Source: an uncultured Pelagibacteraceae bacterium (lineage in GTDB: Bacteria; Pseudomonadota; Alphaproteobacteria; Pelagibacterales; Pelagibacteraceae). Taken from it: a stretch of DNA of 60,852 bases. Made by a program: the position numbers and the translations under genes. The DNA is taken from the NCBI GenBank assembly GCA_902632445.1, contig CACPCL010000006.1:1-60852 (forward strand), written 5' to 3'. This document shows, piece by piece, positions 17,998 through 28,309 of the stretch. The notes beneath the pieces were generated by a model that saw nothing but the letters and a program-made list of their open reading frames with translations, was not told the origin of the DNA and ran no database searches. Within the stretch, counting starts at the first letter, position 1. The number at the start of each line of letters is the position of its first letter.

Positions 17998-18381
17998 ATG
18001 AAAAATAATAATCCATTAAGTCCACATCTACAAATTTATAAATGGCAGATATCTTCTTTATTATCTATTACTCATAGAATAGTCGGAGTCGTTAACTTTT
18101 TTGCAATCACCTTAATTTGTCTATGGGTATTATTAATAATTTTTAATCAAGGTAGTTATTCAACTATTTATATTATTTTAAATTCTATTTTTGGGAAATT
18201 TTTAGCTATTGCATTATGCTGGACTTTCAGTTTTCACATCTTAAATGAAATAAGACATTTATTTTGGGATGCTGGATACGGTTTTGATTTAAAAATAGCA
18301 AAAATTACAGGTATACTCGCTCTTACGGGTTCTTTTGTATTAACTGTTTTCTTTTATATTTTAGGGAGAAATTTCTTTTAA
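17998..18381 (+). CDS. sdhC: Succinate dehydrogenase cytochrome b556 subunit
   Basis: This 127-residue membrane subunit of respiratory complex II helps bind haem b and ubiquinone. It has PLSPHLQIYKWQISSLLSI and THRIVG near the N-terminus, three hydrophobic segments, and the haem-ligand region FHILNEIRHLFWDAG near residue 80. The ATG at 17998 is chosen because the protein then begins just before the conserved PLSPHL. An upstream start at 17956 would overlap asd. sdhD begins immediately at 18382. Confidence 0.93.
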   Translation: MKNNNPLSPHLQIYKWQISSLLSITHRIVGVVNFFAITLICLWVLLIIFNQGSYSTIYIILNSIFGKFLAIALCWTFSFHILNEIRHLFWDAGYGFDLKIAKITGILALTGSFVLTVFFYILGRNFF

Positions 18382-18708
18382 ATGCACACATCTACAAAAA
18401 AATGGCTTTTTACCAAAATTAGTTCTTTAATTTTAATACCTTTGATGATCTGGTTTTTATTAAATTTTGTTTCACTTTATGATCAAGATTATTTTGAAAT
18501 ATTGAATTTTTTCACCCAACAACCAGCAAAAATATTATTTTCAGTGTTTATTGTAATTGCTTTCTTTTTTTCAGCTTTAACAATAAGTGAGATTTTTGAG
18601 GACTATTTACATATTGAAAGAATCAAAAATGTCGCAAATAAAGCTTTATATTTTTTTGCTATAATAATTCCATTTTTAACAATTTTAGGTATATATAATC
18701 TTAATTAA
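18382..18708 (+). CDS. sdhD: Succinate dehydrogenase membrane anchor subunit
   Basis: This 108-residue protein has three hydrophobic segments and lies exactly between sdhC and sdhA with no spacing, as expected for the second membrane anchor of complex II. Sequence conservation in SdhD is low, so position is the main evidence. The ISEIFEDYLHIERIKN segment near residue 70 fits the usual haem/quinone-side region (EDY..H). Confidence 0.9.
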   Translation: MHTSTKKWLFTKISSLILIPLMIWFLLNFVSLYDQDYFEILNFFTQQPAKILFSVFIVIAFFFSALTISEIFEDYLHIERIKNVANKALYFFAIIIPFLTILGIYNLN

Positions 18709-20484
18709 ATGAGCGCATATAAAATTATAGACCACGAGTATGACGTTGTTGTTCTTGGAGCCGGCGGATCAGGTTTAAGAGCTGCTGTTGGTTTATCTGA
18801 ATCGGGTTTAAAAACTGCATGTATATCAAAAGTATTTCCAACTAGAAGCCATACATCAGCTGCTCAAGGAGGTATTTCTGCTGCTTTGGGAAACATGGGC
18901 GAAGACGATTGGAGATGGCATATGTATGATACAGTAAAGGGCTCAGACTGGCTTGGTGATCAAGATGCTATAGAGTACCTTTGTAAAGAAGCGCCACGAG
19001 CTGTTGTTGAGCTGGAGAGATATGGTGTTCCTTTTAGCAGAACCGATGATGGAAAAATTTACCAAAGACCATTTGGTGGAATGACAAAAAATTATCGTAA
19101 TGGTACAGCTCAGAGAACATGTGCAGCTGCTGATAGAACAGGTCATGCTATTTTACATACTCTTTACGGGCAGGCTTTAAAACAAAATACAGAATTTTTT
19201 ATTGAATACTTTGCTCTAGATTTAATCATGAAAAACGGTGAATGCAAAGGGGTTATAGCTTGGAATTTGACAGATGGCACAATTCATAGATTTAGATCTC
19301 ATATAACTATTATTGCAACTGGTGGATATGGAAAAGTTTATTACTCAGCTACATCTGCTCATACTTGCACTGGCGATGGAAATGCCATGGTTTTAAGAGC
19401 CGGCTTACCGTTACAAGACATGGAATTTGTTCAGTTTCACCCAACTGGAATTTATGGGGTAGGCTGTTTAATAACAGAGGGAGTTAGAGGGGAAGGCGGA
19501 TTTTTAGTAAATGGAAAAGGTGAAAGATTTATGGAAAGATACGCTCCTAATGCAAAAGATTTAGCTTCTCGAGACGTAGTTAGCAGATCAATGGAAATGG
19601 AAATTAATGAAGGAAGAGGGGCAGGAAAAAATAAAGATCATATAAATCTTCACCTAGATCACATAGATAAAAAAGTTATAGATGAGAGACTTCCAGGAAT
19701 TTCGGAAGCCGCCAAAACATTTGCCAATGTAGACGTTAGCAAAGAGCCAATACCAGTAGTGCCAACTGTACATTATAATATGGGCGGTATTCCAACAAAT
19801 TACAAAGCAGAAGTTTTAACTCTCAATGGTTCTGAAAAAACTGTCCCTGGTTTAATGGCGATAGGAGAGGCAGCTTGTGTTTCAGTTCATGGAGCAAATA
19901 GGTTGGGCTCTAACTCACTAATAGACTTAGTTGTTTTTGGTAGAGCTGCAGCCAAAAGAGCAGCTGAAATAGTAAAACCAGGAAGTTCCCATGAAGAAGT
20001 TTCTAGCACCGAAACAGATAAATGTTTGCAAAGATTTGATAAGATAAGAAATTCAGATGGATCTACAAAAACTTCAGAGCTTAGATTGCAAATGCAAAAA
20101 ACAATGCAGTCAAAATGTGCCGTCTTCAGAACAGAAAAAACTTTAAAAGAAGGCGTAGAGAAAATTAGGGAGCCCTACGAAGGTATGTCTGATATTTCTG
20201 TTAAAGATAAATCTTTGTTATTTAATACTGATTTAGTAGAAACTTTAGAATTTGATAATCTGATTAGCCAGGCATTAACAACTATGGACTCGGCTTACAA
20301 TAGAAAAGAAAGCAGAGGTGCACATGCTAGAGAGGATTATACAAAAAGAGATGACAAAAATTTTATGAAACATACTTTAGCTTGGCAAAATGGAAAAAAA
20401 GTTGAAATTAAGTATAGAGATGTTCATTCTAGAACTCTTACTAACGATGTTCAATATTTTCCACCAAAGGAGAGAGTTTATTAA
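18709..20484 (+). CDS. sdhA: Succinate dehydrogenase flavoprotein subunit
   Basis: This 591-residue subunit oxidises succinate to fumarate using covalently bound FAD. It shows the Rossmann motif [16 protein letters not shown], the FAD-linking His in [13 protein letters not shown] near residue 44, the [11 protein letters not shown] active-site region, and [15 protein letters not shown] near residue 400. Length is normal for SdhA. It begins right after sdhD, and sdhB follows two bases after its stop. Confidence 0.98.
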   Translation: MSAYKIIDHEYDVVVLGAGGSGLRAAVGLSESGLKTACISKVFPTRSHTSAAQGGISAALGNMGEDDWRWHMYDTVKGSDWLGDQDAIEYLCKEAPRAVVELERYGVPFSRTDDGKIYQRPFGGMTKNYRNGTAQRTCAAADRTGHAILHTLYGQALKQNTEFFIEYFALDLIMKNGECKGVIAWNLTDGTIHRFRSHITIIATGGYGKVYYSATSAHTCTGDGNAMVLRAGLPLQDMEFVQFHPTGIYGVGCLITEGVRGEGGFLVNGKGERFMERYAPNAKDLASRDVVSRSMEMEINEGRGAGKNKDHINLHLDHIDKKVIDERLPGISEAAKTFANVDVSKEPIPVVPTVHYNMGGIPTNYKAEVLTLNGSEKTVPGLMAIGEAACVSVHGANRLGSNSLIDLVVFGRAAAKRAAEIVKPGSSHEEVSSTETDKCLQRFDKIRNSDGSTKTSELRLQMQKTMQSKCAVFRTEKTLKEGVEKIREPYEGMSDISVKDKSLLFNTDLVETLEFDNLISQALTTMDSAYNRKESRGAHAREDYTKRDDKNFMKHTLAWQNGKKVEIKYRDVHSRTLTNDVQYFPPKERVY

Positions 20485-20486
20485 AA

Positions 20487-21263
20487 ATGGCACAATTTAG
20501 CCTACCGCAAAATTCAAAAATTGAGGTAGGTAATTACTTTAAAGACAAAACAAGCTCAAAAAATCTAAAGAAAATAAACGTATATAGATGGGATCCCTCT
20601 ACAGGGAAAAATCCAAGGGTGGATACATTTGAGGTGGATATGAACAATTGTGGTCCAAAAGTTTTGGATATTTTATTTAAAATTAAAAATGAAATAGATC
20701 CATCCTTAACTTTCAGAAGATCTTGTGCACATGGTGTCTGCGGATCTTGCGCAATGAACATTGATGGCGTAAATGGTCTAGCGTGCATTAAATCTCATTC
20801 AGATATAAATGGCGATCTAAATATTTATCCTTTACCTCATTTAAAAGTAGTGAAAGATCTTATTGGAGATCTTACGACATTGTATAAACAATATGAGTCC
20901 ATTCAACCTTGGTTGAAAGTAGATCAAACTGGTCTAGAGAAAACTGAGCTTAAACAATCACAGAAAGATAGAGAAAAATTAGATGGATATTACGAGTGTA
21001 TTTTATGTGCTTGTTGTTCTACGTCCTGCCCGAGTTATTGGTGGAACGGTGACAAATATTTGGGACCAGCTGTACTCTTGCAAGCATATCGTTGGATTAA
21101 TGATAGTAGAGATGGCGATAAAAAAGAAAGATTAAAGAAAGTTGCTGATGAATTAAAATTATATAGATGTCATACCATTATGAATTGTACAAATTCCTGT
21201 CCCAAAGGCCTTAATCCTGCTAAAGCTATAGGATCTATTAAAAAAATGCTTGCAACAAGCTAA
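20487..21263 (+). CDS. sdhB: Succinate dehydrogenase iron-sulfur subunit
   Basis: This 258-residue subunit carries electrons from FAD to ubiquinone. It has the 2Fe-2S motif ([18 protein letters not shown] with a later Cys near residue 94), the 4Fe-4S motif [12 protein letters not shown] near 171, and the last cluster motif [16 protein letters not shown] near 230. It completes the sdhCDAB operon. Confidence 0.98.
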   Translation: MAQFSLPQNSKIEVGNYFKDKTSSKNLKKINVYRWDPSTGKNPRVDTFEVDMNNCGPKVLDILFKIKNEIDPSLTFRRSCAHGVCGSCAMNIDGVNGLACIKSHSDINGDLNIYPLPHLKVVKDLIGDLTTLYKQYESIQPWLKVDQTGLEKTELKQSQKDREKLDGYYECILCACCSTSCPSYWWNGDKYLGPAVLLQAYRWINDSRDGDKKERLKKVADELKLYRCHTIMNCTNSCPKGLNPAKAIGSIKKMLATS

Positions 21264-21286
21264 AAGCTTATTTATTCAATTACATC

Positions 21287-22780
21287 ATGAAAATAATTCA
21301 ACATTTCGTTGATGGTAAAAACTTCTCTGGTGAGTCGAAAAGAACTTCTAAAATTTTTAATCCAGCGACAGGAGAACAAGCAGCAAAAGTTATGTTAGCG
21401 TCAACAAATGATGTGAACAAAGCTGTCGAAAATGCAAAAAAAGCCTTTGTGACTTGGTCAAATAAATCTCCACTTCAAAGAGCTAGGGTTATGTTTAAGT
21501 TCAAAGAATTGATAGAAAAAAACTCAGATGAATTAACAAAAATTATAGTTTCAGAACATGGTAAAGTTTATGATGATGCCAAAGGATCACTTACTAGGGG
21601 ATTAGAAGTTGTAGAATACGCTTGTGGTATACCACAAATGCTTAAAGGTGAGTTCACTGAAAACGTAGGATCAAATGTTGACAGTTGGTCACTAAGACAG
21701 CCTTTAGGTGTCTGTGCGGGTGTAACACCATTTAATTTTCCAGCAATGGTTCCAATGTGGATGTTTCCTATGGCAATTGCATGCGGAAATACCTTTGTAT
21801 TAAAACCTTCAGAAAAAGATCCCTCTTGTTCAATAAGATTAGCAGAGTTATTAAAGGAGGCAGGATTACCTGATGGAGTTTTTAATGTTATTAATGGAGA
21901 TAAAGAGTCCGTTGATGCTCTTATAAATAATAAAGATGTTGTTGCAATGAGTTTTGTTGGTTCAACACCAATAGCAAAATATATTTATGAAAATTGTGCT
22001 AAGAATGAAAAAAGAGTTCAAGCACTGGGGGGAGCTAAGAATCACTGTGTAGTGATGCCAGACTGTGATTTAGACCAAGCAATTAATGGATTGATGGGAG
22101 CAGCATATGGATCAGCGGGTGAGAGATGTATGGCCCAATCGGTTGCGGTTGCGGTGGGAAGTATTGGAGACAAATTGGTAGACACACTTGCAAAAAAAGT
22201 TGAGGCTTTAAAAGTTGGCCCAGGTATGGATAAACAGTCGGAAATGGGACCACTTGTCACGAAAGAGCATCTAGCTAAGGTTAAAGGATACGTAGATCTT
22301 GGAGAAAAAGAAGGTGCAAAACTTGTTGTAGACGGTAGAAATTTTAAAATCCAAGGATATGAAAATGGATATTATATTGGAGGATGTTTATTTGACCACG
22401 TAACTAAAGAAATGAGAATTTATAAAGAGGAAATATTTGGACCAGTTTTATCTGTTGTTAGAGTAAAAAATTTCAATGAAGCGTTAGAATTAATAAACGA
22501 TCATGAATTTGGAAACGGAGCAAGCATTTTTACTAGAGATGGTGACACTGGGCGTACATTTTATAACAAAGCTAAAATAGGAATGATAGGAATAAACGTT
22601 CCTATCCCAGTTCCAATGGCTTTCCATAGTTTTGGTGGATGGAAAAGATCTTTATTTGGAGATCAACATATGCACGGACCAGAAGGAGTTAGATTTTATA
22701 CAAAATTAAAAACAGTTACTTCTAGATGGCCGTCCGGGGTAAGATCAGACCCTGAGTTTGTAATGCCAACAATGAAATAA
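21287..22780 (+). CDS. mmsA: Methylmalonate-semialdehyde dehydrogenase (CoA-acylating)
   Basis: This 497-residue aldehyde dehydrogenase resembles the MmsA/IolA family, which converts malonate or methylmalonate semialdehyde to acetyl- or propionyl-CoA in valine, beta-alanine and inositol breakdown. Visible features are the start FVDGKNFSGES.R, the GVTPFNFPAMVPMWMFPMA motif near residue 147, the catalytic Cys in GSAGERCMAQSVAV near 284, and the PVPMAFHSFGGWKRSLFGD end segment. It sits between sdhB and mdh. Substrate choice is by family resemblance. Confidence 0.9.
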   Translation: MKIIQHFVDGKNFSGESKRTSKIFNPATGEQAAKVMLASTNDVNKAVENAKKAFVTWSNKSPLQRARVMFKFKELIEKNSDELTKIIVSEHGKVYDDAKGSLTRGLEVVEYACGIPQMLKGEFTENVGSNVDSWSLRQPLGVCAGVTPFNFPAMVPMWMFPMAIACGNTFVLKPSEKDPSCSIRLAELLKEAGLPDGVFNVINGDKESVDALINNKDVVAMSFVGSTPIAKYIYENCAKNEKRVQALGGAKNHCVVMPDCDLDQAINGLMGAAYGSAGERCMAQSVAVAVGSIGDKLVDTLAKKVEALKVGPGMDKQSEMGPLVTKEHLAKVKGYVDLGEKEGAKLVVDGRNFKIQGYENGYYIGGCLFDHVTKEMRIYKEEIFGPVLSVVRVKNFNEALELINDHEFGNGASIFTRDGDTGRTFYNKAKIGMIGINVPIPVPMAFHSFGGWKRSLFGDQHMHGPEGVRFYTKLKTVTSRWPSGVRSDPEFVMPTMK

Positions 22781-22786
22781 AAATTT

Positions 22787-23746
22787 ATGAGAAAAAAAAT
22801 TACTTTAATAGGCGCAGGACAAATAGGAGGGACCCTCGCACATTTGATAGCTTTGAAAGAACTTGGAGATATAGTTTTATTTGATGTAGCTGAGGGAGTA
22901 GCAAAAGGAAAAGCTTTGGATATAGCTCAATCATCTCCAGTAAACGGTTTTAATGTAAATTTAATTGGTACAAATAATTATGAGAAAACGAAAAATTCTG
23001 ATGTAATAATAATCACAGCTGGAGTTCCAAGAAAACCTGGAATGACAAGAGACGATTTATTAGGTATTAATTTAAAAATTATTAAACAAGTAGCTGATGG
23101 AATTAAAAAAACTTCTCCAAATGCTTTTATAATTTGTATTACAAATCCTTTGGATGTGATTGTGATGGCACTTCAAAAATATTCAGGCTTACCAAAGAAT
23201 AAGATAGTGGGCATGGCAGGAATCTTAGACTCATCTAGATTTATTTATTTTTTATCTCAAGAATTAAAAGTTCCTACAAAAAAGATTAAATCTTTTGTTC
23301 TGGGAGGTCATGGTGATAGTATGGTTGCAATGATAGGATCAACAGAAGTAGATGGAAAAAAAATTAATGACCTAGTTAAGGAGGGAAAAATCAAGCAAGA
23401 AAAATTGGATGAGATTATAGATAGGACTAAAAAGGGTGGAGCAGAGATTGTTAAATATTTAGAAAATGGATCTGCTTTTTATGCTCCAGCAGCTTCTGGG
23501 GTAGAGATGGCTGAAAGTTATATAAAAGATTTAAAAAAACAATTACCTTGTGCTGCTTACTTAAATGGAGAGTATGGTACAAAAGATTTATATGCTGGTG
23601 TGCCTGTAATTATAGGTTCAGGAGGAATTGAGAAAGTTGTGGAGTTAGATTTATCTTCTGAAGAAAAAAAGAATTTTGACAATTCAATCAGAGCTGTGAA
23701 AGAATTATTTGATGCAGCAAAAAAAATTGACCCTGATCTTAAATAA
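22787..23746 (+). CDS. mdh: Malate dehydrogenase
   Basis: This 319-residue NAD-dependent enzyme interconverts malate and oxaloacetate in the TCA cycle. It belongs to the LDH-like MDH group typical of alphaproteobacteria. Features are the Rossmann motif [13 protein letters not shown], the substrate loop [12 protein letters not shown] with Arg residues, ITNPLDV, and the catalytic His in LGGHGDSMV near residue 175. The usual alphaproteobacterial neighbour is sucC, but two glycosyltransferase-like genes intervene here. Confidence 0.96.
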   Translation: MRKKITLIGAGQIGGTLAHLIALKELGDIVLFDVAEGVAKGKALDIAQSSPVNGFNVNLIGTNNYEKTKNSDVIIITAGVPRKPGMTRDDLLGINLKIIKQVADGIKKTSPNAFIICITNPLDVIVMALQKYSGLPKNKIVGMAGILDSSRFIYFLSQELKVPTKKIKSFVLGGHGDSMVAMIGSTEVDGKKINDLVKEGKIKQEKLDEIIDRTKKGGAEIVKYLENGSAFYAPAASGVEMAESYIKDLKKQLPCAAYLNGEYGTKDLYAGVPVIIGSGGIEKVVELDLSSEEKKNFDNSIRAVKELFDAAKKIDPDLK

Positions 23747-25295
23747 AATTAAAATAAGTTTTAGGAAAGATTTTTATATTCTTTTTTTAATTTTTAGCTC
23801 AATTTTTTTTACTTTTTTTTCCGGGTATAAAGGTGTTTTTCCCATAGATAGTTTTTTAATTTACGATGCGGGGTATAAAGTTTTGAATGGTTTTCATCCT
23901 TTCAAAGACTATTGGTCAATTACTGGTCCACTACTAGATTATCTACAATTCTTATTTTTTAAAGTATTCGGCATTAACTGGTTAAGTTATGTACTACACG
24001 CAGCCTTAATAAATCTTTTTATTTCAATAATATTTTATTTTTTTTTCTCTCAATTAAATATAAGTAAATTTTATTGTTTTATTTATGCTCTTAGTGCCTC
24101 AATATTAGCCTATCCCTCAGTAGGTACACCATTTATGGACCATCACGCAGTCATATTTTCACTTATTTCAATACAACTTTTTATATTATCGATTAAAAAA
24201 AATAATAGAATTTATTGGTTGCTTGTTCCAATATTTCTTTCTTTCTCGTTTTTGTCTAAGCAAATTCCATCTGCCTACATTGTATTTTTGATATTTATTT
24301 TTATAATAATTTTATTTTTTTTAGAAAAATCAAATACTTTTAGAAAAATAATATATTTATTTGCTGGCAGTATTCTCTCGATATTATTAATTTGTTTAAT
24401 TTTTCTTGTAAATAGAGTCCCAATTGATAATTTTATTTTACAATACTTGTTATATCCGCTTGAAATAGGTAGAGAAAGAAATTCAGAAATTTTATTTAAT
24501 CTAAATAATACTTTTTTTCAATTTAAATTTATTTATTTTTCATTAATACCCTTAATTTACATTTTCTTTAAGATTTTATTGAAAAATAAAAAAACTTTGG
24601 ATATTAAAAAAGATTTTTTAATACTAATTTTTATACTTTGTTCAACAGGTATTTTTATATATTCACAAATTTTAACAAAAAATCAAATATTAATTTTCTT
24701 TCTCATACCATTTTGTCTTGGTATTGGTCAGTATTTTTTTAATAAATATGAAAATAAAAATTTAATAAAAATCTTCCTTATAGCTCTATTAGTAATTTCA
24801 ACAATAAAATATCATATAAGATTTAATGTTGAAAAAAAATTTATGGAATTAAGCAAGGTAAATTTTTCTTTGGGTAGTGATGCTAAAATTTTAGATGAAA
24901 CCTTAAGTGGACTTTTATGGATAACACCGCAGTATCCAAATAAATCAAAATTTGAGTTGGAGGAATTGCAGGAACTTAAAAATTTTCTTTTATTGGATAA
25001 TAGAAATAAGATTATTTTGACAAATTATCAATTCCTTCCTTCAATTATAGGCAACAAACAAATTGCACCAAACAAATGGTTTGATGTTTTGAGCGTGCCA
25101 GATGTTAAAAGTAAATATTTTAATAAATATAAAGATTTTTTTATTCAAAAACTTAAAGAACAAAAAATTGAAAGAATTTATCTTACAGGAAATAAAAAAC
25201 GCTATTTGAAAAATATTTTAAAAAAAAATTGCTATAAAATCCAAAAAATTAATAGTCTTTCTTCCGTTATTGAGATTGAAGAATGCTTAAAATAA
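23709..25295 (+). CDS. Multispanning membrane protein, probable GT-C-type glycosyltransferase
   Basis: This 528-residue protein has about ten or more hydrophobic segments and a C-terminal soluble part. An early acidic motif ([15 protein letters not shown]) followed by [17 protein letters not shown] resembles the first loop of polyprenyl-phosphate-sugar-dependent GT-C transferases, such as the PMT/ArnT/family-39-like group. The proposed ATG overlaps mdh by 38 bases. A TTG at 23727 is an alternative start. It is very Phe/Ile-rich and more AT-rich than its TCA-cycle neighbours, and may be a later insertion. It ends two bases from the convergent glycosyltransferase gene. The sugar and acceptor are unknown. 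Confidence 0.7.
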   Translation: MMQQKKLTLILNKIKISFRKDFYILFLIFSSIFFTFFSGYKGVFPIDSFLIYDAGYKVLNGFHPFKDYWSITGPLLDYLQFLFFKVFGINWLSYVLHAALINLFISIIFYFFFSQLNISKFYCFIYALSASILAYPSVGTPFMDHHAVIFSLISIQLFILSIKKNNRIYWLLVPIFLSFSFLSKQIPSAYIVFLIFIFIIILFFLEKSNTFRKIIYLFAGSILSILLICLIFLVNRVPIDNFILQYLLYPLEIGRERNSEILFNLNNTFFQFKFIYFSLIPLIYIFFKILLKNKKTLDIKKDFLILIFILCSTGIFIYSQILTKNQILIFFLIPFCLGIGQYFFNKYENKNLIKIFLIALLVISTIKYHIRFNVEKKFMELSKVNFSLGSDAKILDETLSGLLWITPQYPNKSKFELEELQELKNFLLLDNRNKIILTNYQFLPSIIGNKQIAPNKWFDVLSVPDVKSKYFNKYKDFFIQKLKEQKIERIYLTGNKKRYLKNILKKNCYKIQKINSLSSVIEIEECLK

Positions 25296-25297
25296 AT

Positions 25298-26170
25298 TTA
25301 CTTTATTTTTAATTTATTTCTAATATAATTTGAAAAAACTTTTTTTGGTTGAAAAAATTTATAATACAATAATAAAAGAAGATTCAAAAAAGAAAAAATA
25401 ATTATTATCAGCATTTTAAAATTAAGATTTCCTATAATTAATATAAGCACTAAAGCAATTAATAAGGTTCTGAGAAAAACTTTTTTGTAAAAAACTGCGA
25501 TTATTCCTAACGAGTGACTAATTAAAAAATTAAAATTGACTTTTGAGTTTCCGAAATATCTCTTATTTTTATCCACTTTAATATAAAAAATATTTTGACA
25601 ATTTTTTAATACACCGCTTGAGTATGCAATAAACAAGTTATCGTTTGATAAAACTTTTTTTAAATTTTTGATAGAAAAAGAACTGTAATTTCCAAAGTTT
25701 ATAAAATAGCCTGTCAAAATATATGTTAAAGTTAAACGAATGGTATTCAAAATTTTTAAAAATAAGCTCTCAGTTCTTTTTGATCTTGCTGCAAATACAA
25801 TATGGTTTGGATTTTGACCCGCTGTCATTATCAGTTTAATTAACTTTTTTGGATTATCTTCTCCGTCTGAGTCCATGACAGATATTATAGAAGAAGAATG
25901 TTTACTCTTAATTTGATTTTGTAAGTATTTTAAACCGATAAAAATAGCTTTTTGGCTGCCCAAATTTTCTTTTAGATTAATTAAAAAAATTCTTTTTATA
26001 TTTTTTAATTTATTTGTAAATAAAACTGGTTTATCAGTCGATCCATCATTAATAATTAAAATAGTTAATTGAACATTAGTTTTTTTTAAGCTTTTATCTA
26101 TAATAGATAAAAGTTTGTTTAAAGATTTCCAATCATTAAAGGTGGGTAAAATGACATAATTTTTTTTCAT
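25298..26170 (-). CDS. Family 2 glycosyltransferase with C-terminal membrane segments
   Basis: This 290-residue protein begins with a GT2 fold: VILPTFNDWKSLNKLL, LIINDGSTDK near residue 40, and the metal-binding DSDGEDNP near 98. Two or more hydrophobic segments follow after about residue 215. This layout resembles dolichol/undecaprenyl-phosphate sugar transferases of the DPM1/GtrB type, which would supply a lipid-linked sugar to a GT-C enzyme such as the adjacent convergent gene. It is the only minus-strand gene between asd and rppH, and it separates mdh from sucC. Confidence 0.8.
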   Translation of the reverse strand: MKKNYVILPTFNDWKSLNKLLSIIDKSLKKTNVQLTILIINDGSTDKPVLFTNKLKNIKRIFLINLKENLGSQKAIFIGLKYLQNQIKSKHSSSIISVMDSDGEDNPKKLIKLIMTAGQNPNHIVFAARSKRTESLFLKILNTIRLTLTYILTGYFINFGNYSSFSIKNLKKVLSNDNLFIAYSSGVLKNCQNIFYIKVDKNKRYFGNSKVNFNFLISHSLGIIAVFYKKVFLRTLLIALVLILIIGNLNFKMLIIIIFSFLNLLLLLYYKFFQPKKVFSNYIRNKLKIK

Positions 26171-26237
26171 AAAATTTAAAATTTTATTTGCTTATAAACA
26201 CATATTAACTATAAATACTCAAAAATACATTTAATAA

Positions 26238-27401
26238 ATGAATATTCACGAACATCAGGCCAAAGACATTTTAAAAGAATTCAAAGCTCCTGTTTCTAAA
26301 GGCATCGTAATATATTCCGCTAAAGAAATTAAAGAAAAAATTTCCAAACTAAATTATAAAAAATACGTGTTGAAAGCACAAATTCATGCAGGTGGAAGAG
26401 GAAAAGCTGGAGGAGTAAAATTAATTGAAAATTTGGTTGATCTAGAAAAAGAGGCAGAAAAAATGATGGAAAGAACTCTAGTAACCCATCAAACTGGTCC
26501 TGAAGGAAAAAAAGTAAAAAGATTATATATTGAGGAAGCATCAGATATAGAGAAAGAGTTCTATCTATCTTGCTTGATTGATAGAGAATCATCAAAAATT
26601 GCTTTTATTAGTAGTACCGAGGGAGGAATGGATATAGAAAAAGTCGCAAATGAAACGCCTGAGAAAATACATACAAAAAAAATAGATTTTACAAGAGAAG
26701 GACCTTCAGAAAAAGATATTTTAGAAATAATTTCAATTTTTAAATTTAACGCTGTTCTTTTAGAAGAAGGAAAAGAATTAATTAAATCTTTATATAAAAT
26801 ATTAGTTGAGAAAGATGCGAGCCTGATAGAGATAAACCCATTAATTATCACAAAAGATAAGAAGCTGCTTTGTTTAGATGCAAAAATGAATTTTGATGAT
26901 AATGCAATTTTTAGAAGACCAGAAATATTAAAACTTAGAGATCTAAACGAGGAAGAGCCGGCGGAAATTGAAGCAAGCAAATATGATTTAGCTTATATCA
27001 AATTAAATGGTTCAATTGGTTGTATGGTCAATGGGGCAGGACTAGCAATGGCAACAATGGATATTATTAAATTATATGGTCAGGAGCCCGCAAATTTTTT
27101 AGATGTAGGAGGTGGAGCTAGCAAAGAGAAAGTAACAGCAGCATTTAAATTAATTTTAGCCGATAAAAATGTAAAAGGAATTTTGATTAACATATTTGGG
27201 GGGATTATGAGATGTGATGTACTAGCCCAAGGAGTTATAGAAGCTGCAAAACAAATAAATCTCTCAGTTCCACTTGTAGTAAGATTAGCTGGAACAAATT
27301 TTAAAGAGGGAAAAGAAATTTTAGATAAATCTAATTTAAAAATTTCATCAGCATCAGATTTAAATGATGCTGCAAAAAAAATTGTAAAGGCAATAACCTA
27401 A
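26238..27401 (+). CDS. sucC: Succinyl-CoA synthetase beta subunit
   Basis: This 387-residue ATP-grasp subunit, with SucD, makes ATP or GTP from succinyl-CoA. It has the start MNIHEHQAKDILKEFKAPV, the ATP-binding KAQIHAGGRGKAGGVKL near residue 50, metal-binding EINPLI near 198, and the CoA/phosphate region FLDVGGGASKEKV near 290. sucD begins at the next base after its stop. A short divergent gap (26171-26237) separates it from the upstream glycosyltransferase gene and must hold its promoter. Confidence 0.97.
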   Translation: MNIHEHQAKDILKEFKAPVSKGIVIYSAKEIKEKISKLNYKKYVLKAQIHAGGRGKAGGVKLIENLVDLEKEAEKMMERTLVTHQTGPEGKKVKRLYIEEASDIEKEFYLSCLIDRESSKIAFISSTEGGMDIEKVANETPEKIHTKKIDFTREGPSEKDILEIISIFKFNAVLLEEGKELIKSLYKILVEKDASLIEINPLIITKDKKLLCLDAKMNFDDNAIFRRPEILKLRDLNEEEPAEIEASKYDLAYIKLNGSIGCMVNGAGLAMATMDIIKLYGQEPANFLDVGGGASKEKVTAAFKLILADKNVKGILINIFGGIMRCDVLAQGVIEAAKQINLSVPLVVRLAGTNFKEGKEILDKSNLKISSASDLNDAAKKIVKAIT

Positions 27402-28277
27402 ATGTCAGTTTTAATTAATAGAGATACAAAAGTGATTTGCCAAGGATTTACAGGCACACATGGTACTTTTCATTCAGAACAAGCAATAAAATATGGAACC
27501 AAATTAGTTGGAGGAGTTACTCCAAAAAAAGGTGGCCTAACGCATTTAAATCTACCTGTATTTAATTCAGTTCAAGAAGCGAAAGAAAAAACATCAGCAG
27601 ATGCTACTATGATATATGTACCGCCTAAATTTGCAGGCGCCGCAATTATTGAGGCAATCGAAGCTAAAATAGAGTTAATTGTTTGCATCACAGAAGGAAT
27701 ACCAGTCTTAGATATGCTAAGAGTAAAAAAAATATTATCAAAAAGCAATTCAAGATTAATAGGACCCAACTGTCCAGGAATAATCACTCCAGATGAATGT
27801 AAAATCGGAATTATGCCTGGAAACATTCATAAAAAAGGAACAGTTGGCATTGTTTCTAGGTCGGGAACTTTGACCTACGAGGCTGTTGCACAAACCTCAT
27901 CTAATGGAATGGGCCAGTCTACATGTATAGGTATAGGTGGTGATCCGATAAATGGAACAAATTTTATTGATTGTTTAGAACTTTTTTTAAAAGATGAAGA
28001 GACTAAGTCTATAGTGATGATAGGAGAGATAGGTGGATCCGCAGAGGAAGAAGCAGCAGACTTTTTAAGAAAAGAGAAAAGAAAAAAACCGATGGTAGGT
28101 TTTATTGCTGGGCTAACCGCCCCGCCTGGTAGAAGAATGGGCCATGCTGGCGCAATAATATCTGGAGGTAAAGGCGGAGCAGAGGATAAGATCGAAATTA
28201 TGAAATCAGCTGGAATAACTATATCAAAATCCCCCGCAGATATTGGCAAAACACTGTTAGAAAAACTTAATAGTTGA
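27402..28277 (+). CDS. sucD: Succinyl-CoA synthetase alpha subunit
   Basis: This 291-residue subunit carries the phosphohistidine and CoA site. Visible features are the N-terminal [17 protein letters not shown], the [20 protein letters not shown] segment near residue 125, and the phospho-His in [13 protein letters not shown] near 247. It abuts sucC and is followed by sucA after 32 bases. Confidence 0.97.
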   Translation: MSVLINRDTKVICQGFTGTHGTFHSEQAIKYGTKLVGGVTPKKGGLTHLNLPVFNSVQEAKEKTSADATMIYVPPKFAGAAIIEAIEAKIELIVCITEGIPVLDMLRVKKILSKSNSRLIGPNCPGIITPDECKIGIMPGNIHKKGTVGIVSRSGTLTYEAVAQTSSNGMGQSTCIGIGGDPINGTNFIDCLELFLKDEETKSIVMIGEIGGSAEEEAADFLRKEKRKKPMVGFIAGLTAPPGRRMGHAGAIISGGKGGAEDKIEIMKSAGITISKSPADIGKTLLEKLNS

Positions 28278-28309
28278 TTTTTATAAATTTATGTTAAAAT
28301 AAATTATTA

